Source: Hymenobacter psoromatis (GTDB lineage: Bacteria; Bacteroidota; Bacteroidia; Cytophagales; Hymenobacteraceae). Taken from it: a stretch of DNA of 64,000 nt. Of this stretch, positions 42,672 to 51,714 are shown in pieces. The position numbers were made by a program, and so were the translations under genes. The notes below the pieces were generated by a model. The model was not told where the DNA came from. It saw only the letters and a list, made by a program, of their open reading frames with translations, and did no database searches. Each line of letters starts with the position of its first letter. Position 1 is the first letter of the stretch. Location: positions 3,224,001 through 3,288,000 of the forward strand of contig NZ_JAIFAG010000001.1 in assembly GCF_020012125.1 (NCBI RefSeq). The letters run 5' to 3'.

Positions 42672-45287
42672 ATGCCCCAAGATACCCTCAAAGTCCCTGA
42701 ACTCTCCCTGATTCTGCTCATTGGCAGCACGGGGGCGGGCAAGTCCACGTTTGCCCGGCGCTGGTTCAAGCCCACCGAAATCGTGTCGTCGGATGCGTGC
42801 CGGGGCCTGGTGGCCGACGACGAGAACGACCAGTCGGCCAGCGCCGATGCCTTCGCGCTGCTGCACTACCTGGTGGCCAAGCGCCTGCAACGCGGGCTGC
42901 TGACCGTGGTGGATGCCACTAACGTGCAGGCCGAGGGCCGCAAGCCGTTGGTGACCCTGGCCCGGCAGTACCACGTGCTGCCGGTGGCCATCGTGCTCGA
43001 CGTGCCCGATGCCGTGGCCCACGCCCGCAACGCCGCGCGCCCCGAGCGCCGGCAGCTGGGGCCGCACGTGGTGGCCCGCCACCGCCAGCAGCTGCGCCAG
43101 AGCCTGCGCCGCCTGCGCGAGGAGGGCTTCCGGCAGGTGTTCCACTTGCGCGGGGAAGCGGAAATCGAGACCGTGCAGGGCATCGTGCGCGACCCGCTCT
43201 ACAACAACCGCCGGCAGGAAACGGGGCCGTTCGATATCATCGGCGATGTGCACGGCTGCTACGACGAGCTGGTGGCGCTGCTCACCCAGCTCGGCTACGC
43301 GGTGATGCCCGAGCCGGTGGCGGACGCCCGCGACCTGGGCGTGCGGGTGAGCGCGCCGGCCGGGCGGGCGGCCATTTTCCTGGGCGACCTCGTGGACCGC
43401 GGCCCCGCCTCGCCGCAGGTGTTACGCCTGGTAATGAGCATGGTGCAAAGCGGCGCGGCGCTGTGCGTGCCCGGCAACCACGACATCAAATTACTGCGCC
43501 ACCTCAGCGGCAAGAAAGTGACCGCCAACCACGGCCTGGCCGAAACCCTGGCGCAATTGGCGGGCGAGCCGGCGGGCTTTCTGGGGCAGGTACGGCAGTT
43601 TCTGGACGGGCTGGTGAGCCACTACGTGCTGGACGGCGGCCGGCTGGTGGTGGCCCACGCGGGCCTGCCCGAAGCCATGCAGGGCCGCGGCTCGGGGGCG
43701 GTGCGGGCCTTCGCGCTCTTCGGCGAGACGACCGGCGAGACCGACGAATTTGGCTTGCCCGTGCGCTACGAGTGGGCCCGCGACTACCGGGGCCGCGCCC
43801 TAGTGGCGTACGGCCACACGCCCGTGCCCGACCCGGAGTGGCTCAACAACACGATTGACCTGGACACGGGCTGCGTGTTCGGGGGCCGCCTCACGGCCCT
43901 GCGCTACCCCGAGCGCGAGCTGGTGAGCGTACCGGCTCAGCGGACGTATTACGAGCCGGCCCGGCCGCTGAACTACCGCGCCGCCCTACCCCCCGCCACC
44001 GACCCAACGGCCGCCAGCGACCTCAGCGCCCAACAGCAGCAGGACGATTTGCTGGATATTCAGGACGTGACGGGCAAGCAGTTTATCGAAACGCGGCTGC
44101 TGCGCGGGGTCACCGTGCGGGAGGAAAACGCGGTGGCGGCGCTGGAAGTGATGTCGCGCTTCGCCCTGCATCCGAAGTGGCTGCTGTACCTGCCGCCCAC
44201 CATGTCGCCGACCGAAACCTCGGCCCTGCCCGATTTGCTGGAGCATCCGGCCGAAGCCTTTGCCTACTACCAAAAGCAGGGGGTAGGGCGCGTGGTGTGC
44301 GAGGAAAAGCACATGGGCAGCCGCGTGGTGGTGGTATTGGGGAAGGACGAAGCGGCCATTCGGCGGCGGCTGGGGCTGGCGGGCGAAGGCATCGGCAAGT
44401 GCTACACCCGCACCGGCCGCAACTTCTTTACTGATAGTGACTTGGAAACGGCCTTCCTGGCCCGGCTGCGCGATGCGCTGACGGCAGCGGGCTTCTGGGA
44501 GCGCTTCGATACCGACTGGGTGTGCCTCGATGCCGAGCTGCTACCCTGGTCGGCCAAGGCGCAGGAGCTGGTGAAAAGCCAGTACGCCGCCGTGGCCGCC
44601 GCCGCCAGCGCCGCCCTGCCCCAGGCCGAAGCCGCGCTCACCGCCGCCGCCGCCCGCGGCCTCGACGGGGCCGCCGCCCTACTGGCCCGCACCACCGCCC
44701 GCCGCGAAGCCGCCACTGACTACGCTGACGCCTACCGCCGCTACTGCTGGCCGGTGGAGTCGCTCGACGACCTCAAACTGGCCCCCTTCCACCTGCTGGC
44801 TACCGAGGGCAAAACGTACTTCGACCGCGACCACGCCTGGCACATGGAAACCCTGCGCGCCCTCGCCCTCGCCGACCCCGGCCTGCTGTGCGCTACCCCC
44901 TACCAGGTGGTGGACCTGGCCGACCCCGCCGCAATAGAAAGCGCCACGCAGTGGTGGGCCGACCTTACTGCCGCCGGCGGCGAAGGCATGGTGGTAAAGC
45001 CCTACGACTTCATCCCGGCCGGCAAAACCCTGGTGCAGCCCGCCCTCAAGTGCCGGGGCCGCGAGTACCTGCGCCTCATTTACGGCCCCGATTACCTGCT
45101 GCCCGGCAACCTGGAGCGCCTGCGCCAGCGCGCCGTAAAAGCCAAGCGCAACCTGGCCCTGCGCGAATTTGCCCTCGGCGTGGAGGGCCTGGAGCGCTTC
45201 GTGGCCGGCCAGCCCCTGCGCCGCGTGCACCAGTGCGTGTTCGGCGTGCTGGCCCTGGAAAGCGAGCCGGTTGACCCGCGGCTGTGA
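42672..45287 (+). CDS. pnkp: Pnkp, polynucleotide kinase-phosphatase-ligase of RNA repair
   Basis: 871 residues, the full three-domain length. The 5'-kinase domain has Walker A GSTGAGKST (18-26). The metallophosphatase domain starts near residue 186 with DIIGDVHGCYDE, then FLGDLVDRGPAS and PGNHDIKLL. The C-terminal adenylyltransferase/ligase domain has the lysine nucleophile K546 in CEEKHMGSRV. Known role: it removes 2',3'-cyclic phosphate, phosphorylates the 5' end and, with Hen1, seals cleaved tRNA. The ligase of this family needs Hen1, which here is encoded on the same strand but separated by the AT-rich OLD gene. Conserved motifs are all present. Confidence 0.94.
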   Translation: MPQDTLKVPELSLILLIGSTGAGKSTFARRWFKPTEIVSSDACRGLVADDENDQSASADAFALLHYLVAKRLQRGLLTVVDATNVQAEGRKPLVTLARQYHVLPVAIVLDVPDAVAHARNAARPERRQLGPHVVARHRQQLRQSLRRLREEGFRQVFHLRGEAEIETVQGIVRDPLYNNRRQETGPFDIIGDVHGCYDELVALLTQLGYAVMPEPVADARDLGVRVSAPAGRAAIFLGDLVDRGPASPQVLRLVMSMVQSGAALCVPGNHDIKLLRHLSGKKVTANHGLAETLAQLAGEPAGFLGQVRQFLDGLVSHYVLDGGRLVVAHAGLPEAMQGRGSGAVRAFALFGETTGETDEFGLPVRYEWARDYRGRALVAYGHTPVPDPEWLNNTIDLDTGCVFGGRLTALRYPERELVSVPAQRTYYEPARPLNYRAALPPATDPTAASDLSAQQQQDDLLDIQDVTGKQFIETRLLRGVTVREENAVAALEVMSRFALHPKWLLYLPPTMSPTETSALPDLLEHPAEAFAYYQKQGVGRVVCEEKHMGSRVVVVLGKDEAAIRRRLGLAGEGIGKCYTRTGRNFFTDSDLETAFLARLRDALTAAGFWERFDTDWVCLDAELLPWSAKAQELVKSQYAAVAAAASAALPQAEAALTAAAARGLDGAAALLARTTARREAATDYADAYRRYCWPVESLDDLKLAPFHLLATEGKTYFDRDHAWHMETLRALALADPGLLCATPYQVVDLADPAAIESATQWWADLTAAGGEGMVVKPYDFIPAGKTLVQPALKCRGREYLRLIYGPDYLLPGNLERLRQRAVKAKRNLALREFALGVEGLERFVAGQPLRRVHQCVFGVLALESEPVDPRL

Positions 45288-45302
45288 TGGGTAATGAACA
45301 AG

Positions 45303-45408
45303 TTGTCCTTGCGAGCGAAGTGAAGCAATCTTTCCTTCCGCCAGGGGTAGTAAACCCAACGATGCGAACGACAAGGAAAGATTGCCGCACTTCGCTCGTA
45401 AGGACAAA
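45303..45408. repeat. Imperfect palindrome TTGTCCTTGCGAGCGAAG
   Basis: TTGTCCTTGCGAGCGAAGTG-AAGCAATCTTTCCTT and its imperfect inverse end at AAGGACAAA. The inner GCGAGCGAAG-type word resembles the shorter palindrome at 25610-25647. It follows the pnkp stop and probably ends transcription or marks an old mobile repeat. Confidence 0.7.
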
Positions 45409-45473
45409 TCAGCTTTCGCACGAGCCCTGCATACCCGTAGCTTAGCGCGCAGGTCCCTTTTCTCACCCAACGC

Positions 45474-46193
45474 ATGAAGCCCGTCCCTACCGAGGTCCCG
45501 CCTACCCACCCGGCCCTGCGCAGCAGCGTGCTGGTCAATCCCCTCGGCGTGCTGGTGGCCATGAGTCTGTTCCTGGGCGTCATGCTATTACTGGAAGCGT
45601 TCCTCGTGAGCCCGTCGGGCTACCCCTGGCGGGGCGGCCGGCCGGCCTGGCTGCTAGGCGCGGGGCTGCTAACGCTGGGGCTGGCCGGATACGCCACCTG
45701 GCGCAGCAACCGTCCCCGGCTGCTGACCCTCACCCGCGCCAGTCTGCGCCTGGAACCGCTGGGCGACAACGGAGCCGCCGCGGCCGAAACCATTCCCCTG
45801 AGTAGCATCGTGGCCTACAAATACTGGCTGCGCGTACTCAGGCTTCAGGTTTTCGTGCAGTATCACCTACGCCTGGAGCTGGCTGATGGCCGGGTGCTGC
45901 ACCTGGCCGACCGGCCCGGCACCCGCCCCACCGACCCTGCCGGGGCCGTCCGCCTCGATGCGGTGGTCAAGCGGCTGGCCCGCTGGGTGCCGCCCGGCAC
46001 GCGGGTGCGCCAGCTATTTTTCCTGACCCGCACGGCGCGCGTGCTGTTGTGGCTGAGCGGGGCGTTGGTCATGATGGCCGGGTTGCTGCTGTGGGCCGGC
46101 TACCCGGCGGGCAGCCTGCTGCTGTTTCCGGCGGTAATTTATGGGGCCAGCTACTACCTGGGCCGGGGCGTAGCCGAGATTACGGCGAAGTAG
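45474..46193 (+). CDS. Uncharacterised integral membrane protein
   Basis: 239 residues. Two hydrophobic helices near the N-terminus (VLVAMSLFLGVMLLLEAFLV; WLLGAGLLTLGLAGYATW), then a soluble, strand-rich part (about 85-175: LLTLTRASLRLEPLG, LQVFVQYHLRLELADGRVLHL) that resembles a PH-like domain, and two further helices. I do not recognise the family. The last two sense codons and the stop codon lie within the left arm of the palindrome at 46183-46283, so the C-terminus may have been reshaped by that repeat. Neighbours give no functional hint. Confidence 0.7.
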   Translation: MKPVPTEVPPTHPALRSSVLVNPLGVLVAMSLFLGVMLLLEAFLVSPSGYPWRGGRPAWLLGAGLLTLGLAGYATWRSNRPRLLTLTRASLRLEPLGDNGAAAAETIPLSSIVAYKYWLRVLRLQVFVQYHLRLELADGRVLHLADRPGTRPTDPAGAVRLDAVVKRLARWVPPGTRVRQLFFLTRTARVLLWLSGALVMMAGLLLWAGYPAGSLLLFPAVIYGASYYLGRGVAEITAK

Positions 46194-46283
46194 GGCGCGG
46201 GGCTTGTCCCCGCCCGTCATGGAACGAAACCAGGGCGAATTGTTCCACGACGGGCGGGGACAAGCCCCGCGCCCTACTTCGCC
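46183..46283. repeat. Long palindrome overlapping the end of the membrane-protein gene
   Basis: Arms of about 42 bases, beginning GGCGAAGTAGGGCGCGGGGC and TTGTCCCCGCCCGTC, with essentially one mismatch, enclose a 17-base loop. The left arm includes the TAG stop of the gene at 45474. Confidence 0.85.
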
Positions 46284-46323
46284 AACTAGCTTACAGTGAA
46301 TTCATTTGAAAGACCTGACTCCG

Positions 46324-46340
46324 GCAAGCTAAAGCTTACC
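46324..46340. repeat. Third GCAAGCTnnAGCTTACC copy
   Basis: GCAAGCTAAAGCTTACC, overlapping the 3' end of the histidine-kinase gene (stop at 46336). Same orientation as the two copies at 7534 and 7625. Confidence 0.6.
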
Positions 46341-49300
46341 CTACGCTCGCTTCCTCGTCCGGCAACCGCACGGTGAACGTGGAGCCTACCCCCGGCTCGC
46401 TCTGCACCGTGATGGTGCCGCCGGCGTTATCCACAATTTTCTTCACCATGTAGAGCCCTACCCCCGAGCCCTCGACGTGGCTGTGCAGGCGCTGAAACAT
46501 GCCGAAGAGCCGCGTTTGCTGCGCGGCGGTCAAGCCGAGACCGTTGTCCTGCACTTCGAGCAGGCACGCGCCGGCGGTGCGGCGGCTGCGCAGCTGCACC
46601 ACGGCGGGGCGGTCGGGGGCCGCATATTTCACGGCGTTGCTGAGTAGGTTGTAGATGATGCTGCGCAGGTTTTTGGGCGCGAACGATACCGTGGGGCAGG
46701 CCGCCACATCTACCAGCACCCGCGTGCTGGGGGGTAGGGCGGGAGCCAGGTCTAGGCTGATTTCCTCGATGAGCGTAGCCAGGTCTACCGGCTCGGCGGG
46801 CTGGGCGTGGGCCTGCTGCAGCTTGGAAATATCGGTGAGGTCGCCGATGGTTTTCTGGAAGCGCTCCACCGCGTCGCCCATCATGCGCAGCAGGGGGCGC
46901 ACCTGCTCGGTTTGGCGCACGGCCGGCGGCAGCTGCTCGCGCAGGGCCAGCAATAAGCCTTCGATATTGGTGATGGGCGCTTTCAGGTCGTGCGAGGCCG
47001 CGTAGATAAAGTTATCAAGGTCGGCGTTGGTGCGGGTCAGCTGCTGGTTGGTAGCTTGCAACTCCTCATTAGCCAGAGCCAATTGCTGGCGGGCGGCTAC
47101 CTGCTGGCTCACGTCGGTGGCCAGCACCACCACCGCCGACGGGCGGCCCGGCGGCCCGGCCAGCGGCTGGTACACCACGTTGAAGAACAACGGTACGCGG
47201 TGCCGCTCGTGGCTCAGCACAGCCGGCATTTCGTGGGCCACGTAGGGCATGCCCGTTTGCCGCACTTCATCAAGCAAGCCCCGGAAATGGTGGCCGGCCG
47301 CCGCGGGCAGCACGTCAAATACCGGCTGGCCCACAGCCGCGGCCGCGGGCAGGCCCCACAGCGCGCACATGCTCGAATTCACGATTTCCACCACGTAGTC
47401 AGGTCCTTGCAGGATAGCAATGGCCACCGGAGCCTGCTCAAATACAGCTTGCAGCTGGGCCTGCGCGGCGGCGCGCTGCTGGCGGGCCAGCACCTGCTCG
47501 GTCACGTCGTAGGCAAAAACCGAGATGCCCCCGATTTGCCCATCTTCCCGGTACGCCTGGTACGTAAAGTTGAAGTAGATGTCCTTGGCCGGGGCTGCCG
47601 CCGTAGCCTCCGTCCGAAGCAGTAGCTCATTGCCAAAAAACGTTTCGCCGGTTGCGTACACCTGGTCCAGCAGCGCCACAAAGCCCTGGGCCTCAGACTC
47701 GGGCTGCGTTTCGGCAACGGTGCGGCCCTGTAGCTGGCGGCCGGGAAATAGCTGCTGGTAGGCATCGTTGAAGTAAGCCAGCCGATGCTCAGGGCCCCGC
47801 AAAAAAGCTACGACCGCCGGGGTTTGCTCAAACACCCGGTAGAACGCCTCGCGCTCCTGGGCTTGGCGCTGGGCCGTAGCCAGCACCTCGGCCTGCAAGG
47901 CCGCCGCCTGCCGCTGAGCCAGCGTCTGGGCCGTGATGTTGAGCGCAAATACCACTACCCCGTCAATGCGCCCCTGCTCATCGTAGCGCGCCTGCTGAAT
48001 ATAGTGAAAGTAAAAGTCTTCGGGCGGCCCGCCTTTGTGCCGGGCCATCGGAATCAGGATTTCCGGCTCCTCATGGGTTTCGCCGGTTGCGTACACCCGG
48101 CGTAGCGTGTCCCACACGGGGCTGCTGGCCAGCTCGGGCAGGGCCGCGAGTAGGGGTAGGCCAATTAAAGTGCGGCCTGGAAATAGCGCCTGGTAGCCGG
48201 GGTTCACCAGCTCCAATAACAAGTCGGCCCCACTCAGGATGCAGATGGCCGCCGGGACCTGCTCGAAGAGCCGCGCCAGCTGCCGCCGCTGCTGCTCGGT
48301 GGCGGCCTGGGCGCGGCGCAGGGCCTTCGTGCGCTCGGCCACGCGGGTTTCCAATTCCTGGTTGAGCTGCTGCAACTGCAGCTGGGCTTCGGCCAGGGCG
48401 GCGTTACTAGCCAGAAATTCCTCGTTGGCGGTCGTTAGCTCCTCATTGGTAGCGGCCAGCTCCTCGTTGGTGGCGGCCAACTCTTCGTTTAGGCGCTGCA
48501 CCTGCTGGCGAGCCAATACCTGCTCGGTCACGTCCACCGCAATGTCGAGCACGCCGAGCAGGCCGCCCTGCACATCGAGTAGCGCCTGGTACACGAAGTT
48601 GAAATAATGCGTTTCGAGCCGGTCGTTTTGCAGCAACTGCGCGGCAACTGCCTGGCCCACAAAAGGTACCCGCGTGCGTGCTACCTCCTGTATCAGCTCC
48701 GTAAAGCCCTGGCCCTGCAGCTCAGGCACGCCCGCTAGCAACGGCCGGCCTACTACCTCGGCTGGCGGGTAGCCCCACATGGCGCATAGCTGGTCGTTGG
48801 CGGCGGCCACCACGCAGTCGTCGCCCTGAAACAAGCCGATGGCCACCGGGGCCTGCGTCAGCACGGTTTGCAGCAGGTTGCGCTCGCGCTCGGCGGCCTG
48901 GCGGGCGGCCTGCTCGCGGGCCTGGCTCTGGCGCAGGGCCTGCTCCAGGGCCGGGTGCTCAGGATGCTGGCTACTATCTATAATACTGACTACCAACACT
49001 TCGCCACTGCGGCGGGCGGCTACCAGAAAGAAGCTCTCCTGCTCTTGGGCCCGGTAGGGAAAGCCAAACTCGCCGGCCTCGCCCGTCTCAAACACGCGCT
49101 GGTAGAAGGCCAGCAGGCCGTTGCTTTGGGCATGCGGAAAGTGCTGGCTCACGGGGCCGCCCGGCCGGGCAGGCAGCCCCACCATGCGCTGCCCGGCGGG
49201 GTTGAGGTAGTCGAGGCTGAAATCAAGCAGTTCGCCGCCCGGCCCGTAGAACGGCCGCAGCAAATTGAGCGCCGTCAGCGACGCCTCTAATACGCTCTCT

Positions 49301-49344
49301 AATAAGTCGTTGCCAGCAAGCAGGTCGGGCACGGCGGCACTCAT
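46336..49344 (-). CDS. Soluble multi-PAS sensor histidine kinase
   Basis: 1002 residues from the ATG at 49344 (a TTG at 49350 is possible). No membrane helix, so cytoplasmic. Five PAS-like domains are readable by repeated lead-ins such as LTQAPVAIGLFQGDD, FEQVPAAICILSGAD, FEQTPAVVAFLRGPE and FEQAPVAIAILQGPD. Between the second and third is a coiled coil of NEELAATNEE repeats. The kinase core has ASHDLKAPITN with H785, NLLSNAVKYAAPD, DNGLGL and GSGVGLYMVKKIV. There is no receiver domain and no adjacent response regulator, so the partner is elsewhere. Signals could be redox, light or ligands; none is identifiable. Confidence 0.93.
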   Translation of the reverse strand: MSAAVPDLLAGNDLLESVLEASLTALNLLRPFYGPGGELLDFSLDYLNPAGQRMVGLPARPGGPVSQHFPHAQSNGLLAFYQRVFETGEAGEFGFPYRAQEQESFFLVAARRSGEVLVVSIIDSSQHPEHPALEQALRQSQAREQAARQAAERERNLLQTVLTQAPVAIGLFQGDDCVVAAANDQLCAMWGYPPAEVVGRPLLAGVPELQGQGFTELIQEVARTRVPFVGQAVAAQLLQNDRLETHYFNFVYQALLDVQGGLLGVLDIAVDVTEQVLARQQVQRLNEELAATNEELAATNEELTTANEEFLASNAALAEAQLQLQQLNQELETRVAERTKALRRAQAATEQQRRQLARLFEQVPAAICILSGADLLLELVNPGYQALFPGRTLIGLPLLAALPELASSPVWDTLRRVYATGETHEEPEILIPMARHKGGPPEDFYFHYIQQARYDEQGRIDGVVVFALNITAQTLAQRQAAALQAEVLATAQRQAQEREAFYRVFEQTPAVVAFLRGPEHRLAYFNDAYQQLFPGRQLQGRTVAETQPESEAQGFVALLDQVYATGETFFGNELLLRTEATAAAPAKDIYFNFTYQAYREDGQIGGISVFAYDVTEQVLARQQRAAAQAQLQAVFEQAPVAIAILQGPDYVVEIVNSSMCALWGLPAAAAVGQPVFDVLPAAAGHHFRGLLDEVRQTGMPYVAHEMPAVLSHERHRVPLFFNVVYQPLAGPPGRPSAVVVLATDVSQQVAARQQLALANEELQATNQQLTRTNADLDNFIYAASHDLKAPITNIEGLLLALREQLPPAVRQTEQVRPLLRMMGDAVERFQKTIGDLTDISKLQQAHAQPAEPVDLATLIEEISLDLAPALPPSTRVLVDVAACPTVSFAPKNLRSIIYNLLSNAVKYAAPDRPAVVQLRSRRTAGACLLEVQDNGLGLTAAQQTRLFGMFQRLHSHVEGSGVGLYMVKKIVDNAGGTITVQSEPGVGSTFTVRLPDEEASVG

Positions 49345-49506
49345 AGCCAAAAAGGGAAGTTCGGCTGCCCTGCGGGCAGCATAGACATCGTTGCCGAAAG
49401 CTACGGATAAAGCCGGGTCCGGCTGGCTTTATTCTCAATTACCTGGCGGGTAGTATCACCGCAGTTGCAAGTGCCGTTTTGTTCTCTTCTAAGAAATACT
49501 ACCCCC

Positions 49507-50481
49507 TCAAAACAGCAGCCGCTCGCCCTGCACCGGAAACACCAGTCTCACGCCCAGCTGATTACCCGCCACCAGCTGCTGCCGGATGAGCGCCTCATTG
49601 GCCGCCGTGGGCTTGAGGTGGGTGATAACCACCGGCAGCCCGCGCAGCGCGGCCGGCCCCGCCAGCTGGCCCAGCGCGCCCAGCTCGTGCAGCAGCAGCG
49701 CCGGCGTGAGGTGGCCGAAGAGCCGGGCCGGCGGCTGGTCGTTGGGGTAGGAGGCTTCGATGAAAATAACCCGCAGCTGCCCCTGCCGCAGCAGCGGGGC
49801 TACGGCCCGCCAGAGGTCGCGCAGGCAGTGCGTCTGCTCGATGTCATCGGCCCCGGTATCGCCCAGGTACAGCAGATAGCTATCTTGGCTGCGCACCAGA
49901 AAAGCCGTGCTCTGATAAGGCCGGCCGTGACTGAGCGCGAAGGCCTGCACGCTCAGCGGCGTGCCGATGAGCGGCGTGGGCTGTCCCGGCACCAGCGCCC
50001 GCAGCGCATACTGGCCCAGCGCCGGCGCCCTACCCCCATCGCCGAAGTTGGGCCAGGCACGCCAGTTCAGGTAGTCGTTTTGCAGCGTGGCCAGGCAGGC
50101 GGGCAGGCCATAGAGAGGCTTGGGCGCGTCGTCGGGGGCATTGAGCAGCAGGCCCGCCACATGGTCGAGGTGGGCGTGCGAAAGGCAGTAGCCTTTGATA
50201 GAGTCGCGCAGCAGAGCCTCCACCGGGCCAGCTAGCACGCTGGTGGCCACGGCTCGCTCCAGGCCGGGGCGCAGGCTGCCCGCGTCGAGGCCCACGTAGG
50301 CCGGGCTGCCGGCTGCCGCCACCAGGTAGGCCGAGAGGTTGCCTTCGGCCAGGCCGCCCTTCACTCCCAGCGGCACCACCCGAAAGGCCGGCCGCTGCGC
50401 CAGCACCGGGCCGGCCAGCCCTGTCCCCAGCAGCACCAGCAACCAGCCACATCGGCGAGCAAGGGACTTAGTTTTTAGCAT
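49507..50481 (-). CDS. Class II 3',5'-cyclic-nucleotide phosphodiesterase, exported
   Basis: 324 residues from the ATG at 50481. A signal peptide (CGWLLVLLGTGLAGPVLA) indicates export to the periplasm. Metallo-beta-lactamase fold motifs typical of class II cAMP phosphodiesterases (CpdP/PDE1 type) are seen: CLSHAHLDHVAGLLLNAPDD, ALSHGR, LLYLGDTGADDIE, VIFIEASYPN and VVITHLKP. The family hydrolyses cAMP or cGMP. It runs in the same direction as the histidine kinase gene, with 162 bases between, but no joint role is evident. Confidence 0.9.
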   Translation of the reverse strand: MLKTKSLARRCGWLLVLLGTGLAGPVLAQRPAFRVVPLGVKGGLAEGNLSAYLVAAAGSPAYVGLDAGSLRPGLERAVATSVLAGPVEALLRDSIKGYCLSHAHLDHVAGLLLNAPDDAPKPLYGLPACLATLQNDYLNWRAWPNFGDGGRAPALGQYALRALVPGQPTPLIGTPLSVQAFALSHGRPYQSTAFLVRSQDSYLLYLGDTGADDIEQTHCLRDLWRAVAPLLRQGQLRVIFIEASYPNDQPPARLFGHLTPALLLHELGALGQLAGPAALRGLPVVITHLKPTAANEALIRQQLVAGNQLGVRLVFPVQGERLLF

Positions 50482-50554
50482 CTCGAAAATCAACCTGCCG
50501 CATACACGTGTGCTGCCGCCCGCACAAGCTACTATTAGTCAATTAAGACAGTCA

Positions 50555-51202
50555 TCAGCCAATAGCTCCATTGAAATCATATGGGTAGCCAATTTCCTGC
50601 AAGTCAGCGGCTAGCATCGTCCAGTCGGGCACCTCGCCCACTATGGCCAGGGCGCGGGCCTTGGTCAGCGTTTCGTGCCGGTAGAGGGGCGCGACTGCGG
50701 CAGCCGTAATGGGCTTTCTGTCGGTTTCGTCAGTATAATACTCAGTGGCCCAATCAGCATAGGTAATGGGGTCATTATCAAAAATATACAATAGCTCTTC
50801 CGAGCCGTCGTCGGGGTTTTCAACTACCCCCGTTTGCCAGCCCTGGGCCGGCGTGTACCAAAGGCAGAACGTGGTGCCGATGGAGCTAACCGGTTCGCCA
50901 AACATAAACTCCGTAAAGGCCGGGGGCAGGCCGTGGGTTATCTGCTGCTTGTCCGGTTGCTCGTACTCGTGCAGAAAGCCGCTGATAACGCAGCCCTCGG
51001 GCCGAAACAGCACTAGCAGCTGGTCGCCCTCGCCATCGCGCATCTCCAGAATAGCCTCATTCTCTGCCCAATCGGGATTGTAGGAATAGTAGCGGTACTC
51101 CCATTCGGGTGAGTTGAGGGCGTCGAGCACGGCCAGCGCCTGGCCAAGGCGCTGCAAGTCGGCGGCGGGGGGTAGGGCGGCGTAGTTGGTGGTGGAAAGC
51201 AT
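50555..51202 (-). CDS. Uncharacterised acidic cytoplasmic protein
   Basis: 215 residues from the ATG at 51202; the frame opens to 51235 but that extension is not needed. No family recognised. It is acidic and aromatic-rich, with WEYRYYSYNPDW, LVLFRPEGCVISGFLHEYE and LYIFDNDPITYADWATEYY. The last part, VAPLYRHETLTKARALAIVGEVPDWTMLAADLQEIGYP, looks helical. No signal peptide or membrane segment. A GC-rich hairpin (51238-51270) lies upstream. Confidence 0.65.
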   Translation of the reverse strand: MLSTTNYAALPPAADLQRLGQALAVLDALNSPEWEYRYYSYNPDWAENEAILEMRDGEGDQLLVLFRPEGCVISGFLHEYEQPDKQQITHGLPPAFTEFMFGEPVSSIGTTFCLWYTPAQGWQTGVVENPDDGSEELLYIFDNDPITYADWATEYYTDETDRKPITAAAVAPLYRHETLTKARALAIVGEVPDWTMLAADLQEIGYPYDFNGAIG

Positions 51203-51237
51203 ACAGGTAGCGGGTAGGTGGCGGGGCCTAAACATAC

Positions 51238-51270
51238 GACCGCCGCCGGCGCAGGGCCGGCGGCGGTCGC
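51238..51270. terminator. GC-rich hairpin between two minus-strand genes
   Basis: CGACCGCCGCCGGC pairs with GCCGGCGGCGGTCG around five bases. No T run. It lies after the stop of the gene at 51298 and before the next gene's start. Confidence 0.6.
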
Positions 51271-51297
51271 AGGAAGGCGCGAGGTACGGGCGGCCTC

Positions 51298-51714
51298 CTA
51301 CCCCACCGCGAGCAGCCAGCTCTCGGCGGCGCGCATAGCATCAAAGCGCTGAAAGATAAAGCCTTCGGGGGCAGTACTCATCACCGACTGCGCAGCGAGG
51401 CGGTGCAGCGGGTCGGCACCTTCCACGATAGCGCAGTGCCGCACGTTACCCAGGCGCATGGCGCGGGGTATCCAGTTATTAGCGAGCCAGTTTTGCGCCT
51501 CCAGCGACAGCGGGGCTCGCTGCCCGTGCTCCGATAAGATAAGGCGGGTATTGGTGCTCAGCAGCAGGGCCAGCACCTGCTCGTAATACGCCTCGATGAT
51601 AGCCAGCGGCAGGCGGCCGGGAACCCAGATGAGGTGGGCGTAGCCAGCGGCGCGGTAGTAAAGCTGGCCAGCCTGGTTTTCAAAATAAAGCGTTTCGGGC
51701 GGGCGGAGCAGCAT
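51298..51714 (-). CDS. SpoIIAA/STAS-like small protein
   Basis: 138 residues from the ATG at 51714. The pattern LYFENQAGQLYYRAAGYAHLIWVPGRLPLAIIEAYYEQVLAL, then RLILSEHGQRAPLS and a final FIFQRFDAMRAAESWLLA, resembles the STAS/SpoIIAA-like proteins common in Cytophagales, in which a strand is followed by RxDDxxxAxxWL. Function in this group is unknown. It is divergent from rimP. Confidence 0.65.
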   Translation of the reverse strand: MLLRPPETLYFENQAGQLYYRAAGYAHLIWVPGRLPLAIIEAYYEQVLALLLSTNTRLILSEHGQRAPLSLEAQNWLANNWIPRAMRLGNVRHCAIVEGADPLHRLAAQSVMSTAPEGFIFQRFDAMRAAESWLLAVG

